A DNA stretch of 64,000 nt, taken from assembly GCA_934725855.1 (NCBI GenBank), contig CAKVCL010000011.1, positions 35,429 through 99,428 on the forward strand. Reading direction: 5' to 3'. The notes under the pieces are model-generated. The model was not told where the DNA came from and made no database searches. It saw only the letters and a program-made list of their open reading frames with translations. Positions 35,274 through 44,861 of this stretch are shown piece after piece. Numbering within the stretch: the first letter of the stretch is position 1; each line of letters opens with the position of its first letter. The translations under genes and the position numbers were made by a program. The DNA is from an uncultured Cellulosilyticum sp. Lineage in GTDB: Bacteria > Bacillota > Clostridia > Lachnospirales > Cellulosilyticaceae.

Positions 35274-36596
35274 ATGGAAAAAAAGAATTTAGAAGGAAAT
35301 CCAGTAGCTTTATTACCACTTGGCGTATTTTTGGTATTATTTTTAGGCGTAGGAATGATAACAAAAGATTTTTATAAGATGCCTGTTTTAGTAGCCTTTC
35401 TTATTGCCACAGCAGTAGCACTTATATTGGATAGAAAACAGACTTTAAATGAAAAAATAGAAATATTTTGTGAAGGGGCTGGACACAGTGATATTATGAT
35501 GATGTGTATCATCTTTATATTAGCTGGTGCTTTTGCAAGTGTTGCTAAAGCAATGGGTGGGGTTGAAGCAACGGTCAATCTAAGCCTATCGATTATTCCA
35601 ACACGATTTTTAGTAGGGGGGTTATTTTTAATTGCTTGTTTTATCTCACTTTCAATGGGAACTTCAGTAGGAACGATTACTGCGCTTGCACCTATTGGAC
35701 TTGGAATTGCTGAAACAGCAGGAATGCCTGTTCCACTCGTTATAGGTGCCATTATTGGGGGTGGAATGTTTGGAGATAATTTATCTATGATTTCAGATAC
35801 TACTATTACAGCTGCACGTACCCAAGGGTGTGAACTAAAAGATAAGTTTAAAGTAAATTTTCTAATTGTACTGCCAGCAGCAATTATTACAATCATCATA
35901 TTAACGATTATGTCAGGACGTTATCCTACACAAATGAATAAGGCTTATTCTTATGAGGTGATTAAAGTACTTCCTTATATGGCCGTTCTTATAGGGGCAC
36001 TGGCGGGTATGAATGTATTTGTTTTATTAGCTGGGGGAACATTGTTTGCAGCTATTGTAGGAATTTTATCTGGTGGAATAGATATTTTTGCCGCCCTAGA
36101 AGCAGCTTCTAATGGGATGTTAGCAATGGCTGAGATTATTATTTTATCTATTATTATAGGGGGAACGTTAGAGCTCATTAAACGAAATGGCGGCATTGAC
36201 TATTTGTTGGGATTCGTGAAGAATCGTATTCATACCAAGAAAGGTGCTGAATTTGGAATTGCTTTACTAGTTAGTTTAGTAGATATGTGTACAGCTAATA
36301 ATACCATTGCGATTATAATGACTGGGCCATTAGCAAGAGACATTGCAGAAGAATATGGGATAGATCCAAGAAGAATAGCGAGTATATTAGATATTTTTTC
36401 AGCTTTTATACAGGGAATTATTCCTTATGGTGCACAGTTATTGATAGCAGCGGGATTAGTTAGTATTTCACCAATAAAAATTTTACCTTATCTTCATTAT
36501 CCTATATTAATGGGCATATGCGGTTTAATTGCTATTGGAATTGGTTTTCCTAAAATAGAACCTAAAATAAATAAAAAAGAAGGCAGTGCATACTAA
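35274..36596 (+). CDS. NhaC family Na+/H+ antiporter
   Basis: 440 residues with about eleven membrane helices. NhaC features include GAGHSDIMMMCIIFILAGAF, SMGTSVGTITALAPIG and the IIGGGMFGDNLSMISDTTI motif with conserved Asp residues. It exchanges Na+ for protons, or acts in organic ion exchange, across the membrane. Upstream no clear promoter was identified. Two tandem TAA codons end it. The segment directly after looks like the remains of a following gene. Confidence 0.9.
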   Translation: MEKKNLEGNPVALLPLGVFLVLFLGVGMITKDFYKMPVLVAFLIATAVALILDRKQTLNEKIEIFCEGAGHSDIMMMCIIFILAGAFASVAKAMGGVEATVNLSLSIIPTRFLVGGLFLIACFISLSMGTSVGTITALAPIGLGIAETAGMPVPLVIGAIIGGGMFGDNLSMISDTTITAARTQGCELKDKFKVNFLIVLPAAIITIIILTIMSGRYPTQMNKAYSYEVIKVLPYMAVLIGALAGMNVFVLLAGGTLFAAIVGILSGGIDIFAALEAASNGMLAMAEIIILSIIIGGTLELIKRNGGIDYLLGFVKNRIHTKKGAEFGIALLVSLVDMCTANNTIAIIMTGPLARDIAEEYGIDPRRIASILDIFSAFIQGIIPYGAQLLIAAGLVSISPIKILPYLHYPILMGICGLIAIGIGFPKIEPKINKKEGSAY

Positions 36597-36599
36597 TAA

Positions 36600-36725
36600 A
36601 TAGGAGAGACTAGAAAACTATTACTATCAGGAAAAATAGAAGAAGAATACAGAAAATCAATGATGTGGAGGTGGAATGATAAAGAGTATAAAACTTATGA
36701 AGTGCTTGCTTTAAGAAAAAGATGA
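36600..36725 (+). pseudogene. Possible C-terminal gene remnant
   Basis: After the two nhaC stop codons, the same frame stays open for 41 codons and then ends at TGA (36723-36725). It encodes EEEYRKSMMWRWNDKEYKTY and a short basic end, which reads like an authentic protein C-terminus. There is no ATG with a ribosome binding site at its beginning. It may be the tail of a deleted gene. A chance open frame is also possible. Confidence 0.3.
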
Positions 36726-36907
36726 GTAAAAGTAAGGTGGTTATAATATTAAAAAAATAAAATATATTTAATATTTAGTTGAAAAGAGTATCTATTTGTG
36801 ATAATATGCTTATAAATATACGGATACAAAGTACTTTATGTAAGTATTTTGGAAATATGAAGAAATATCTAAGATAAGTTCTGAGAGTAATCTAAGAAAT
36901 TATAAAG
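36726..36907. other. AT-rich gap without a recognised gene
   Basis: No open frame or hairpin of note was seen. It is followed by a strong terminator-like hairpin at 36908. Confidence 0.4.
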
Positions 36908-36953
36908 AATAAGTTGGATTTAGGTAGTAATACCGTGATTCAGCTTATTTTTT
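36908..36953 (+). terminator. Long terminator hairpin
   Basis: AATAAGTTGGATT (36908-36920) pairs with GATTCAGCTTATT (36937-36949) including G-U pairs, with GGTA/TACC at the tip, and runs into T (to 36953). It could end the nhaC transcript some 300 bp after the stop, or a small RNA. Confidence 0.6.
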
Positions 36954-37109
36954 CATGAAAAAAATATTAGTGAATTTAAAGAGTAATTAATGAAAAATAA
37001 GGGGGATTAATTAGTAGTTAATGAAGTTGTTTGAACTGTAAGTAAAAGTATAAAGTATATTACATAATATTCAGAGGATATAATTGTCATATAAGTGGAG
37101 GGAAAAACT

Positions 37110-38603
37110 TTGAGAGATATAGAGAATATACAGATGAAATTTGATATTAGTGCGAATAAAAAGGCTAATCTTATGTGGGGAATATTGAGCCTCATTCTTG
37201 CAGGAGCTTATTTGGTTGAAGTGATTAAGGGAAATCGAACAATGGGATATTATATCATATTTTTACTTTTAGATATAGGACCATTTATTTGTGGAAATAT
37301 CTTATTGAAATTTAAAGGATATGGAACACCTATGTTTAAAGAAATGATATTTATTGGATTTGGAGTGACTTATTCTTTTGCACTTTTAACAACAGTTTCT
37401 GCAATGACATTTGTTTATATCTTGCCACTTACTAGTATGTTGATCTTATATAAAGATAAAAAGTATATTACTAGAGTAGGGATTGCAGCACTTATTATTT
37501 CGGTCATAAGCATTGTAAAAAGGATTATGACAGGTCATACATCAAGCGTAGAAATAGTAGGTTATGAAATTCATTTTATTTGTATATTGTTGTGTTTCGT
37601 TGGATATTATACTTCTATTTCACATCTAATTGCTGTGGATAATACAATGATGCAAAATTTAAAACAAAATCTAGATACGATTGTTCAAACCATAAGCAAG
37701 GTCAGAGGCGCAAGTCGTAAAATTGTAGACGGAATGATCGTAGTAAAAGATTTAAATAGTGATAATATAGAAGGTGCTAATCATGTTGTAGATACAATGA
37801 CAGGTTTAGCTGATAATAATGAAATTTTATATAATAAGACAAAATCAACTGAAGATATGACAAAGAGCATTAATCTTCAAGCACAAAATATGGGTTCATT
37901 AATTAGTCAAATGGTTAATCTAATAGAAAAATCTTCTACTCAAGCAGTAGCAAGTAAAAGTGAACTAGAACATGTGGTAAGTATTACAAAAGAAATGTCA
38001 TTACTTTCTTTGCAAGTAGAAAAGGCTATTAATGAGTTTAATCAAGTTTTTGAACAAGTGAAAAATGAAGTAGGAACAATTGAAGGAATTACTTCTCAAA
38101 CGAATTTGTTGGCGCTAAATGCATCGATAGAGGCAGCGAGGGCAGGAGAAGCAGGAAAAGGATTTGCTGTAGTTGCAGAGGAAATTAGAAAGCTTAGTAA
38201 TAATACAAAAGAATCATCTAGTAGCATTTATAATTCATTAGAAAGTTTAGAGCAGACTTCAAGCAAAGTCATTGACTCTATTAATAAACTTGCAGAAAGT
38301 ATAGAGACTTCGTTAACTAAGGTGAATGAGGCAAACACAAGTGTGATTGAGATTTCAGAAGACAGTAAAAGTTTAGGTGAGAATATTGAAATCATAAATC
38401 AGGCGATGAAGGAAGTAGCACTCTCAAATGAAAACATGGTAGAGAATATGCATGATTTTACTACAGTAATGAGCCAGGCAACAAGTAAAGTACAAGATGC
38501 AGAAAGTATTGCTAAAGAGATGCTTAGTAAATATGAGCAGACATCTGTAAATATAAAAGATATTGAAAGTGTAGTTAATGATCTGGTTAAAGATCTTGAA
38601 TAG
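37110..38603 (+). CDS. Methyl-accepting chemotaxis protein with multi-spanning membrane domain
   Basis: 497 residues from a TTG at 37110, placed 7 bp after GGAGGG. The GTG at 37095 lies inside that ribosome binding site. Residues about 15-190 form roughly six membrane helices with short loops, and there is no extracellular sensor and no HAMP motif. The signalling domain follows with the conserved hairpin [20 protein letters not shown] (about residues 331-350). The protein relays a membrane or intracellular signal to CheA and CheW. Its input is unknown. A hairpin terminator follows. Confidence 0.9.
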   Translation: MRDIENIQMKFDISANKKANLMWGILSLILAGAYLVEVIKGNRTMGYYIIFLLLDIGPFICGNILLKFKGYGTPMFKEMIFIGFGVTYSFALLTTVSAMTFVYILPLTSMLILYKDKKYITRVGIAALIISVISIVKRIMTGHTSSVEIVGYEIHFICILLCFVGYYTSISHLIAVDNTMMQNLKQNLDTIVQTISKVRGASRKIVDGMIVVKDLNSDNIEGANHVVDTMTGLADNNEILYNKTKSTEDMTKSINLQAQNMGSLISQMVNLIEKSSTQAVASKSELEHVVSITKEMSLLSLQVEKAINEFNQVFEQVKNEVGTIEGITSQTNLLALNASIEAARAGEAGKGFAVVAEEIRKLSNNTKESSSSIYNSLESLEQTSSKVIDSINKLAESIETSLTKVNEANTSVIEISEDSKSLGENIEIINQAMKEVALSNENMVENMHDFTTVMSQATSKVQDAESIAKEMLSKYEQTSVNIKDIESVVNDLVKDLE

Positions 38604-38614
38604 GATGAAGTTTT

Positions 38615-38647
38615 AAAACCACAAGACTTATGAGCTTGTGGTTTTTG
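38615..38647 (+). terminator. Terminator of the chemoreceptor gene
   Basis: AAACCACAAG (38616-38625) pairs with CTTGTGGTTT (38635-38644), followed by T. Confidence 0.85.
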
Positions 38648-38813
38648 TATTTGGTTTAAAAGAAATTGGCACATTCATTCTATTGCTTATAAAGTGTTGT
38701 TTTTAATTTTGAATACACAGTATAATATTATCATATTTATTGAACAGTTATTGCAATAAGAAACATTAATTACAAGGCATAAATTTATGTTTTGACTAAA
38801 TAGGGGGTAGGCG

Positions 38814-39857
38814 ATGTATAGTTATAACTTTGTAGAATGGGTTTTATTTTTTTATATTTACTGTTTTTTAGGCTGGGTATGGGAATCTTGTTATGTTTCA
38901 ATAAAGCAAAAAAAATGGGTGAATAGGGGGTTTATGCATGGACCTATGCTTCCTATATATGGATCAGGTGCTATTATGGTGCTCTTATCTACTATACCTG
39001 TAAAGGATAATCTATTGTTAGTTTTTATTTGTGGCATGATTGGGGCAACACTGCTTGAATACATAACTGGAGCAGCCATGGAAGCGATCTTCCATGTACG
39101 TTATTGGGATTATAGTAATGAGCCGTTTAATTTAAATGGACATATTTGTTTAGTTTCCTCTTTAGCATGGGGTGGATTTTCAATATTAATGATACGTGTT
39201 TTGCATCAACCCATCGAATATATCGTTTTAATGATTAATAGAACATGGGCAGAAATTATTGCCTTTGTCACAACTTTATGTGTGATGGTGGATATGACAC
39301 AATCATTTAATGAAGCAATGGATCTTAAAGAAATGCTTATGCAGCTTTCTGAAAGCAATGCAGAAATACAACTTATTAGAAAAAGACTGGATGTGGCGAT
39401 TGCCATAGTGGACTCTGATACCAATAGGCTTAAAGAGAAGCTACTTCAAAGTAAGCAAAAGTTAGAAGATAAATGGTTAGAAGAAAAAGAGTATTACAAT
39501 GCGCAAGTTAAAGCTTTTCAAGATAAGCATATGATGAATTTAAAAGAGAATCCTATAGAAACACTTAAAAGAGGCAAGCATCGTGTGCTCGGCGGATTAT
39601 CTCAAAGAGTCAATACTTATTTAGAGCAGATTGAGGAATATGCAAATAGCAAAGAATTTGTGCCAACAAAGGAAGTTAGCAAATTAAAGAATGAATTAGA
39701 GGAATTAATAGAAAAGATTTCTAAGCAAAAGGATAATATTGTTCAATTAAGAAGCAAGGCGTATCATCGCTCAACAAAGCTATTAAGAAGAAACCCAGGT
39801 GCTATTTCTAAAAAGTATGAAGGTGCATTAAAAGAAATCAAAGAACTAATTAAATAA
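38814..39857 (+). CDS. CmpB-family (PF06541) membrane protein
   Basis: 347 residues. The first 165 carry about five membrane helices with YIYCFLGWVWESCYVS, NRGFMHGPMLPIYGSGA and ILMIRVLHQ, the pattern of PF06541 ('putative ABC-transporter type IV', CmpB). The remainder is a long charged helical tail with coiled-coil character, presumably cytoplasmic. It has no ATPase partner nearby and no known function. It starts after GGGGGTAGG. Confidence 0.8.
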   Translation: MYSYNFVEWVLFFYIYCFLGWVWESCYVSIKQKKWVNRGFMHGPMLPIYGSGAIMVLLSTIPVKDNLLLVFICGMIGATLLEYITGAAMEAIFHVRYWDYSNEPFNLNGHICLVSSLAWGGFSILMIRVLHQPIEYIVLMINRTWAEIIAFVTTLCVMVDMTQSFNEAMDLKEMLMQLSESNAEIQLIRKRLDVAIAIVDSDTNRLKEKLLQSKQKLEDKWLEEKEYYNAQVKAFQDKHMMNLKENPIETLKRGKHRVLGGLSQRVNTYLEQIEEYANSKEFVPTKEVSKLKNELEELIEKISKQKDNIVQLRSKAYHRSTKLLRRNPGAISKKYEGALKEIKELIK

Positions 39858-39909
39858 AACTATTTTTAGAAATTGTTCTAGATTCAGTGGGGGATTTATT
39901 TGGATAATG

Positions 39910-39937
39910 TTGACAATTTTAGATTTAAGACTATAAT
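39910..39937 (+). promoter_or_regulatory. Promoter of the MarR-ABC operon
   Basis: TTGACA (39910-39915), 16-bp spacer, TATAAT (39932-39937), both matching consensus. Confidence 0.85.
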
Positions 39938-39954
39938 TGTTAGTGACCTAACAA
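39937..39954. promoter_or_regulatory. MarR-type operator
   Basis: Perfect inverted repeat TTGTTAG-TGAC-CTAACAA starting at the last base of the -10 box. This is the size and position expected for autorepression by the MarR protein encoded directly downstream. Confidence 0.65.
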
Positions 39955-39969
39955 AAAAGGAGGCAATCT

Positions 39970-40431
39970 ATGGACAAATCTAACAACGTGGGATTTCAAG
40001 TTGGAGAACTAGCTCGTATGATTAAGAGAAGCATAGATGAACACATTGCACAGCTTGATATAGAAGAGGTAACAGGTGTTCAAGCTCGGATTTTGGGCTA
40101 TGTCTATGGAAACTCAAAGAAAGGGAATGTTTATCAGCGAGATATAGAAAAGGATTTTCACGTTCGTCGTTCAAGTGTAGCAGAGACTTTGCGGCTCATG
40201 GAAAACAAAGGATTCATTGTAAGAGAATGTGTCAGTCATGATGCAAGGCTAAAGAGAATTGTCCTCACCCCAAAAGCTATGGCAATACAAGAGCAAGTAG
40301 CAAAAATTATTGAAGAAGTAGAAAATAGTATTGTAGCGGGCTTAAGCCGAGGGGAAATAATGGTGTTTTTAGAAACACTGGACAAAATTAAAGCCAATTT
40401 AAGAGAAGGGCACGATGAAAGAAGTAGTTAG
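39970..40431 (+). CDS. MarR family regulator
   Basis: 153 residues. A winged helix (YQRDIEKDFHVRRSSVAETL and the wing RLKRIVLTPKA) sits between dimerisation helices. It follows a consensus promoter and operator and an AAAGGAGG box. It should sense a drug or metabolite and control itself and the two ABC exporter genes behind it. Confidence 0.93.
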   Translation: MDKSNNVGFQVGELARMIKRSIDEHIAQLDIEEVTGVQARILGYVYGNSKKGNVYQRDIEKDFHVRRSSVAETLRLMENKGFIVRECVSHDARLKRIVLTPKAMAIQEQVAKIIEEVENSIVAGLSRGEIMVFLETLDKIKANLREGHDERSS

Positions 40432-40475
40432 TATCCGTACAAACTAATAAACTTATAGGAGGTAAAAAAGAAAAG

Positions 40476-42215
40476 ATGATTAAGCATTTAGCAAGTTGCA
40501 TAGGAGAGTATAAAAAGGATTCTTTATTATCACCCATTTTTGTTATTTTAGAGGTTATTTTAGAAGTGGCTATTCCAACATTGATGGCTTACATGATTGA
40601 CCAAGGCATAGAAAAAGGAAACATGCAAGTATTGGGTGAAATGGCAGTTATTTTAGTGATTTTATCATTTCTTTCTTTAGCTTGTGGTGCACTGGCTGGG
40701 CGTTATGCGGCTAGGGCTTCTGCTGGTTTTGCTAAGAATTTGAGAAGAAAGATGTATTATAATGTGCAAGGATATTCTTTTTCAAATATTGATAAGTTTT
40801 CAACAGCAAGTTTAGTAACAAGACTGACTACAGATGTGACCAATATACAAAATGCTTATCAAATGATTATTCGTATAGCGGTGCGTTGCCCAATTATGCT
40901 TGTATTTTCACTCATTATGGCATTTAGCATTAATCATAAAATTTCAATGATATATCTTGTCATTATTCCTTTATTAGGGGGCGGGTTATTTTGGGTAGCA
41001 AGTCATGCACATCCTATATTTAAACGCGTCTTTAAAACGTATGATAAACTCAATAATGTGGTTCAAGAAAATTTAAGAGGCATTCGGGTTGTCAAGGCGT
41101 TTGTTCGTGAAGAGCATGAAGACCAAAAATTTAAGAGTATTTCAGATCTTATTTATAAAGATTTTTCTAAGGCAGAAAAAATACTGGCTTTTAATGGACC
41201 AATGATGCAATCCGCTATTTATACGGCTATGATTCTTATTTCTTGGTTTGCGGCACATATGATTGTAGGCAGTACAATGACAACTGGTGAACTCGTTAGT
41301 TTATTTACATATACCATGCAAATTTTATCTAGCCTTATGATGCTTTCTATGGTTTTTGTTATGATTATTATTTCTAGAGCTTCTGCAGAAAGAATTGTAG
41401 AAGTCATCACAGAAGAAAGCGACATTAAGGATAACGAAAACCCTATTTATGAGGTGAAAGATGGCAGCATTTCCTTTGAAAATGTCAACTTTAGTTATTC
41501 AAAAAATCCTGATAAAGTGTGCCTTAAAAATATTAACCTTACGATTCCATCAGGTTCAACAGTAGGCATTATTGGTGGAACAGGTAGTTCAAAAACCAGT
41601 TTAATTCAGCTGATTCCACGTTTATATGATGCCACCATAGGTGAAGTTAAAGTAGGGGGCATAAATGTTAAAGAATATGATATTGGGGCACTTCGTAATG
41701 AAGTAGCCATGGTGCTTCAAAAAAATGAACTTTTCTCAGGAACGATTAAAGATAACTTACGTTGGGGAAATAAAGAAGCAAGTGATGAAGAATTAGTTCG
41801 TGTCTGTAAGCTGGCTCAGGCAGATGAATTTATTGAGAAATTCCCTGATGGATATGATACTTTTATTGAACAAGGTGGAAGTAATGTTTCAGGGGGACAA
41901 AAGCAACGTTTATGTATTGCAAGAGCGCTACTTAAGAAGCCAAAAATTCTTATTTTAGATGACTCCACAAGTGCTGTAGATACTAAAACGGATGCACTCA
42001 TTCGTAAGGCTTTTCGAGAAGAAATACCCGCTACAACTAAACTCATTGTGGCACAACGTGTGACTTCAATTATGGATGCAGATATGATTATTGTAATGGA
42101 AAATGGAATGGTAAGTGCAGTGGGAACGCATGATGAGCTCCTTCAAAATAACAGCATCTATCAAGAGGTTTATTACTCTCAAACAAAGGAGGCGGCAAAT
42201 AATGAAGAAGCCTAA
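40476..42215 (+). CDS. ABC exporter subunit 1 (degenerate-site half)
   Basis: 579 residues: six membrane helices (about 1-305), then the ATPase domain. Walker A GGTGSSKTS and the signature VSGGQKQR are present. Walker B ends LILDDSTSAVD (Asp in place of the catalytic Glu), and the switch His is Gln (IVAQRVTS). It is therefore the catalytically weakened half of a heterodimeric multidrug exporter of the BmrCD/LmrCD kind. It pairs with the next protein, whose gene overlaps by 14 bp. The start has AGGAGG 14 bp upstream. Confidence 0.93.
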   Translation: MIKHLASCIGEYKKDSLLSPIFVILEVILEVAIPTLMAYMIDQGIEKGNMQVLGEMAVILVILSFLSLACGALAGRYAARASAGFAKNLRRKMYYNVQGYSFSNIDKFSTASLVTRLTTDVTNIQNAYQMIIRIAVRCPIMLVFSLIMAFSINHKISMIYLVIIPLLGGGLFWVASHAHPIFKRVFKTYDKLNNVVQENLRGIRVVKAFVREEHEDQKFKSISDLIYKDFSKAEKILAFNGPMMQSAIYTAMILISWFAAHMIVGSTMTTGELVSLFTYTMQILSSLMMLSMVFVMIIISRASAERIVEVITEESDIKDNENPIYEVKDGSISFENVNFSYSKNPDKVCLKNINLTIPSGSTVGIIGGTGSSKTSLIQLIPRLYDATIGEVKVGGINVKEYDIGALRNEVAMVLQKNELFSGTIKDNLRWGNKEASDEELVRVCKLAQADEFIEKFPDGYDTFIEQGGSNVSGGQKQRLCIARALLKKPKILILDDSTSAVDTKTDALIRKAFREEIPATTKLIVAQRVTSIMDADMIIVMENGMVSAVGTHDELLQNNSIYQEVYYSQTKEAANNEEA

Positions 42216-44136
42216 TATGCCAAATGGTCAACCTATAGGAAAAGGGATGCCTATGGGAGGAAAGATGAAGAAACCAAATATTAAGGATCAAAAGCATACC
42301 ATTAAAAGATTACTTAGTTATATTAGTAAAGACTATAAAGTCCCTTTCATCTGTGTACTTGTTTGTATTTTATTATCATCAGTAGCAGGTGTTTTAGGTT
42401 CTATGTCTATACAGGTTGTCATTGATGATTATATCACGCCGTTATTAGGCAGTAGTTCACCTGACTTTTCAGGGCTTGCCAGATTTATGGGTATTATGAT
42501 TGTGATCTTTGCTATTGGTACATTAGCGACTTATTTGTTTAATCGTACTATGGTTATTATTGCACAAGGCGTATTAAAAACCATTCGTGATGATATGTTC
42601 TGTCATATGCAAAAACTTCCTATTAAATATTTTGATACCCATACGCATGGGGATTTAATGAGTCGTTATACAAATGATACCGATACATTAAGACAAATGA
42701 TTGCACAAAGTTTACCACAAATGTTTTCATCCATTATTACGATTGTATTTGTATTTTTTGCAATGGTAAAAACAAGTATTTATCTAACCCTATTTGTTTT
42801 AGTTGTGGTATTTATTATGCTAAATATAGCAAAAACAATAGCGGGTAAAAGTGGTAGTTTCTTTATGCAGCAACAAGTTTCACTAGGTAAGACAAATGGT
42901 TATATTGAAGAGATGATTAATGGACAAAAAGTGGTTAAAGTTTTTTGTCATGAAGAAGAAGCTAAAGAGCAGTTTGACAAGCTGAATGAAGAACTTTGTC
43001 ATAATGCCACACAAGCCAACAGCTTTGCAAATATCTTGATGCCGATTATGGCTAATATTGGAAATATTCAATATGTCCTCATTGCAGTAATTGGTGGAGC
43101 GCTTGCGATCAATCATATTGGTGGCTTAACGATTGGTGCAATTGCAGCTTTCTTACAACTTAGTAAAAGTTTTATGATGCCAATTAGTCAAGTTTCTCAA
43201 CAGCTCAATGCCGTTGCTATGGCACTTGCAGGGGCAGGACGTATTTTTGAAATGATGGATGAAGAAGTTGAAGTAGATGATGGTTATGTCACACTAGTGA
43301 ATGCGAAACGCGAAAACGGAGAGCTGGTGGAAAGTAAAGAACGTACAGGGCTTTGGGCATGGAAACATCCACATGGAGATGGCACAGTGACTTATACAGA
43401 ACTTGAAGGTAAGGTAGAATTTTTTGATGTAGACTTCGGTTATACAGAAGAAAAGATTGTTCTTCACAATGTTTCACTCTATGCTGACCAAGGACAAAAA
43501 GTAGCGTTTGTAGGGGCAACAGGAGCAGGAAAAACAACCATTACGAACTTAATTAACCGCTTCTATGATTTAGCAGATGGTAAAATTCGATACGATAATA
43601 TCAATATTAATAAGATAAAAAAAGATGATTTAAGACGATCACTCGGTATTGTACTTCAAGAAACGAATTTATTTACAGGAACTGTTATGGAAAACATTCG
43701 TTATGGGAAATTAGATGCGACGGATGAAGAGGTTTATGAAGCAGCTAAAATAGCCAATGCACATGACTTTATTATGAGATTGCCGCAAGGGTATGATACC
43801 GTTTTAGCAGGAGATGGTTCAGGGTTATCTCAAGGGCAAAGACAACTATTATCTATTGCTAGGGTAGCGGTAGCAGACCCACCAGTTATGATATTAGATG
43901 AAGCCACTTCAAGTATTGATACCCGTACGGAAGCTATTGTACAAAAAGGTATGGATAGTTTAATGAAAGGACGTACCGTGTTTGTCATTGCACATAGACT
44001 TTCAACGGTAAAGAACTCTGATGTGATTATGGTACTTGAACAAGGGCGAATTATTGAACGCGGCAGCCATGAAAAATTAATTGGTGAAAAAGGTAAGTAT
44101 TATCAACTTTATACGGGTGCTTTTGAATTAGAATAG
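42202..44136 (+). CDS. ABC exporter subunit 2 (catalytic half)
   Basis: 644 residues from the ATG at 42202, which follows AAAGGAGGCGG. The longer frame from 42115 would extend into the upstream gene without a ribosome binding site. An N-terminal extension rich in Met, Pro, Gly and Lys (about 35 residues) precedes six membrane helices. ATPase domain: Walker A GATGAGKTT, signature LSQGQRQL (altered from LSGGQ), Walker B MILDEATSSID and switch VIAHRLST. The normal Glu/His and the altered signature complement subunit 1. An insertion (about 380-430) separates membrane and ATPase domains. Confidence 0.93.
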   Translation: MKKPNMPNGQPIGKGMPMGGKMKKPNIKDQKHTIKRLLSYISKDYKVPFICVLVCILLSSVAGVLGSMSIQVVIDDYITPLLGSSSPDFSGLARFMGIMIVIFAIGTLATYLFNRTMVIIAQGVLKTIRDDMFCHMQKLPIKYFDTHTHGDLMSRYTNDTDTLRQMIAQSLPQMFSSIITIVFVFFAMVKTSIYLTLFVLVVVFIMLNIAKTIAGKSGSFFMQQQVSLGKTNGYIEEMINGQKVVKVFCHEEEAKEQFDKLNEELCHNATQANSFANILMPIMANIGNIQYVLIAVIGGALAINHIGGLTIGAIAAFLQLSKSFMMPISQVSQQLNAVAMALAGAGRIFEMMDEEVEVDDGYVTLVNAKRENGELVESKERTGLWAWKHPHGDGTVTYTELEGKVEFFDVDFGYTEEKIVLHNVSLYADQGQKVAFVGATGAGKTTITNLINRFYDLADGKIRYDNININKIKKDDLRRSLGIVLQETNLFTGTVMENIRYGKLDATDEEVYEAAKIANAHDFIMRLPQGYDTVLAGDGSGLSQGQRQLLSIARVAVADPPVMILDEATSSIDTRTEAIVQKGMDSLMKGRTVFVIAHRLSTVKNSDVIMVLEQGRIIERGSHEKLIGEKGKYYQLYTGAFELE

Positions 44137-44147
44137 GAAAGATAGGC

Positions 44148-44837
44148 ATGAATATTTTTGAGGATTTAACGAGAAGCTTTGAAATAAATTTAGTACTAGT
44201 AAGCATAGTTCGTTTAACATTAGCCACTATATTAGGGGGCATTATTGGATGGGAACGTGAACATACCAATAGACCTGCTGGGCTTAGAACCCACGAAGTG
44301 GTATGCATTGGGTCAACTTTGTGTATGATTTTATCTGAATTTGTGAGTAAGCAATATGGAAGCGTAATAGATCCTACACGAATAGGTGCTCAAGTTATTA
44401 GTGGAATTGGTTTCTTAGGCGCTGGAACCATTATAAAAGAAGGCTTTAGTGTAAAAGGGCTTACAACGGCAGCGAGTTTGTGGTGTGTATCTTGTATTGG
44501 TTTGGCTTTAGGTGCAGGGTTTTATTCAGGAGCCATTATTGCGACATTTTTTATTTATTGTACATTAATTATTATGAAGAAAGTACTGATTAATCATAGA
44601 GAAACCAAAACGCTTTCTTTATTAGTAGACCATGTGGATGATGTATATTATGAAGCAAATGAAATTTTTAAGCGCTTTAAGTATACGGTTTATTCTACAC
44701 AAATTGACATAAGTGAAGATGGCATCACCAAAGAAGTTCGTTTTTTAATTTCAGCGCCAACCAATGAAAAAAGCTTTCAATATTTAAAAGCTAAAATTAG
44801 TAATATAGAAGGGGTGAAAGCCCTGCATATAGAATGA
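44148..44837 (+). CDS. MgtC/SapB family membrane protein
   Basis: 229 residues. Four or five N-terminal membrane helices include GGIIGWEREHTNRPAGLRTHEVV, the MgtC/SapB signature, followed by an ACT-like cytoplasmic domain. MgtC family proteins act in Mg2+ limitation or interact with ATP synthase or potassium transport. The role in this genus is unknown. It starts 11 bp after the exporter gene, so it is likely part of the MarR-controlled operon. Confidence 0.9.
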   Translation: MNIFEDLTRSFEINLVLVSIVRLTLATILGGIIGWEREHTNRPAGLRTHEVVCIGSTLCMILSEFVSKQYGSVIDPTRIGAQVISGIGFLGAGTIIKEGFSVKGLTTAASLWCVSCIGLALGAGFYSGAIIATFFIYCTLIIMKKVLINHRETKTLSLLVDHVDDVYYEANEIFKRFKYTVYSTQIDISEDGITKEVRFLISAPTNEKSFQYLKAKISNIEGVKALHIE

Positions 44838-44861
44838 TGTTTATATAGCCTATTTGAAAAC

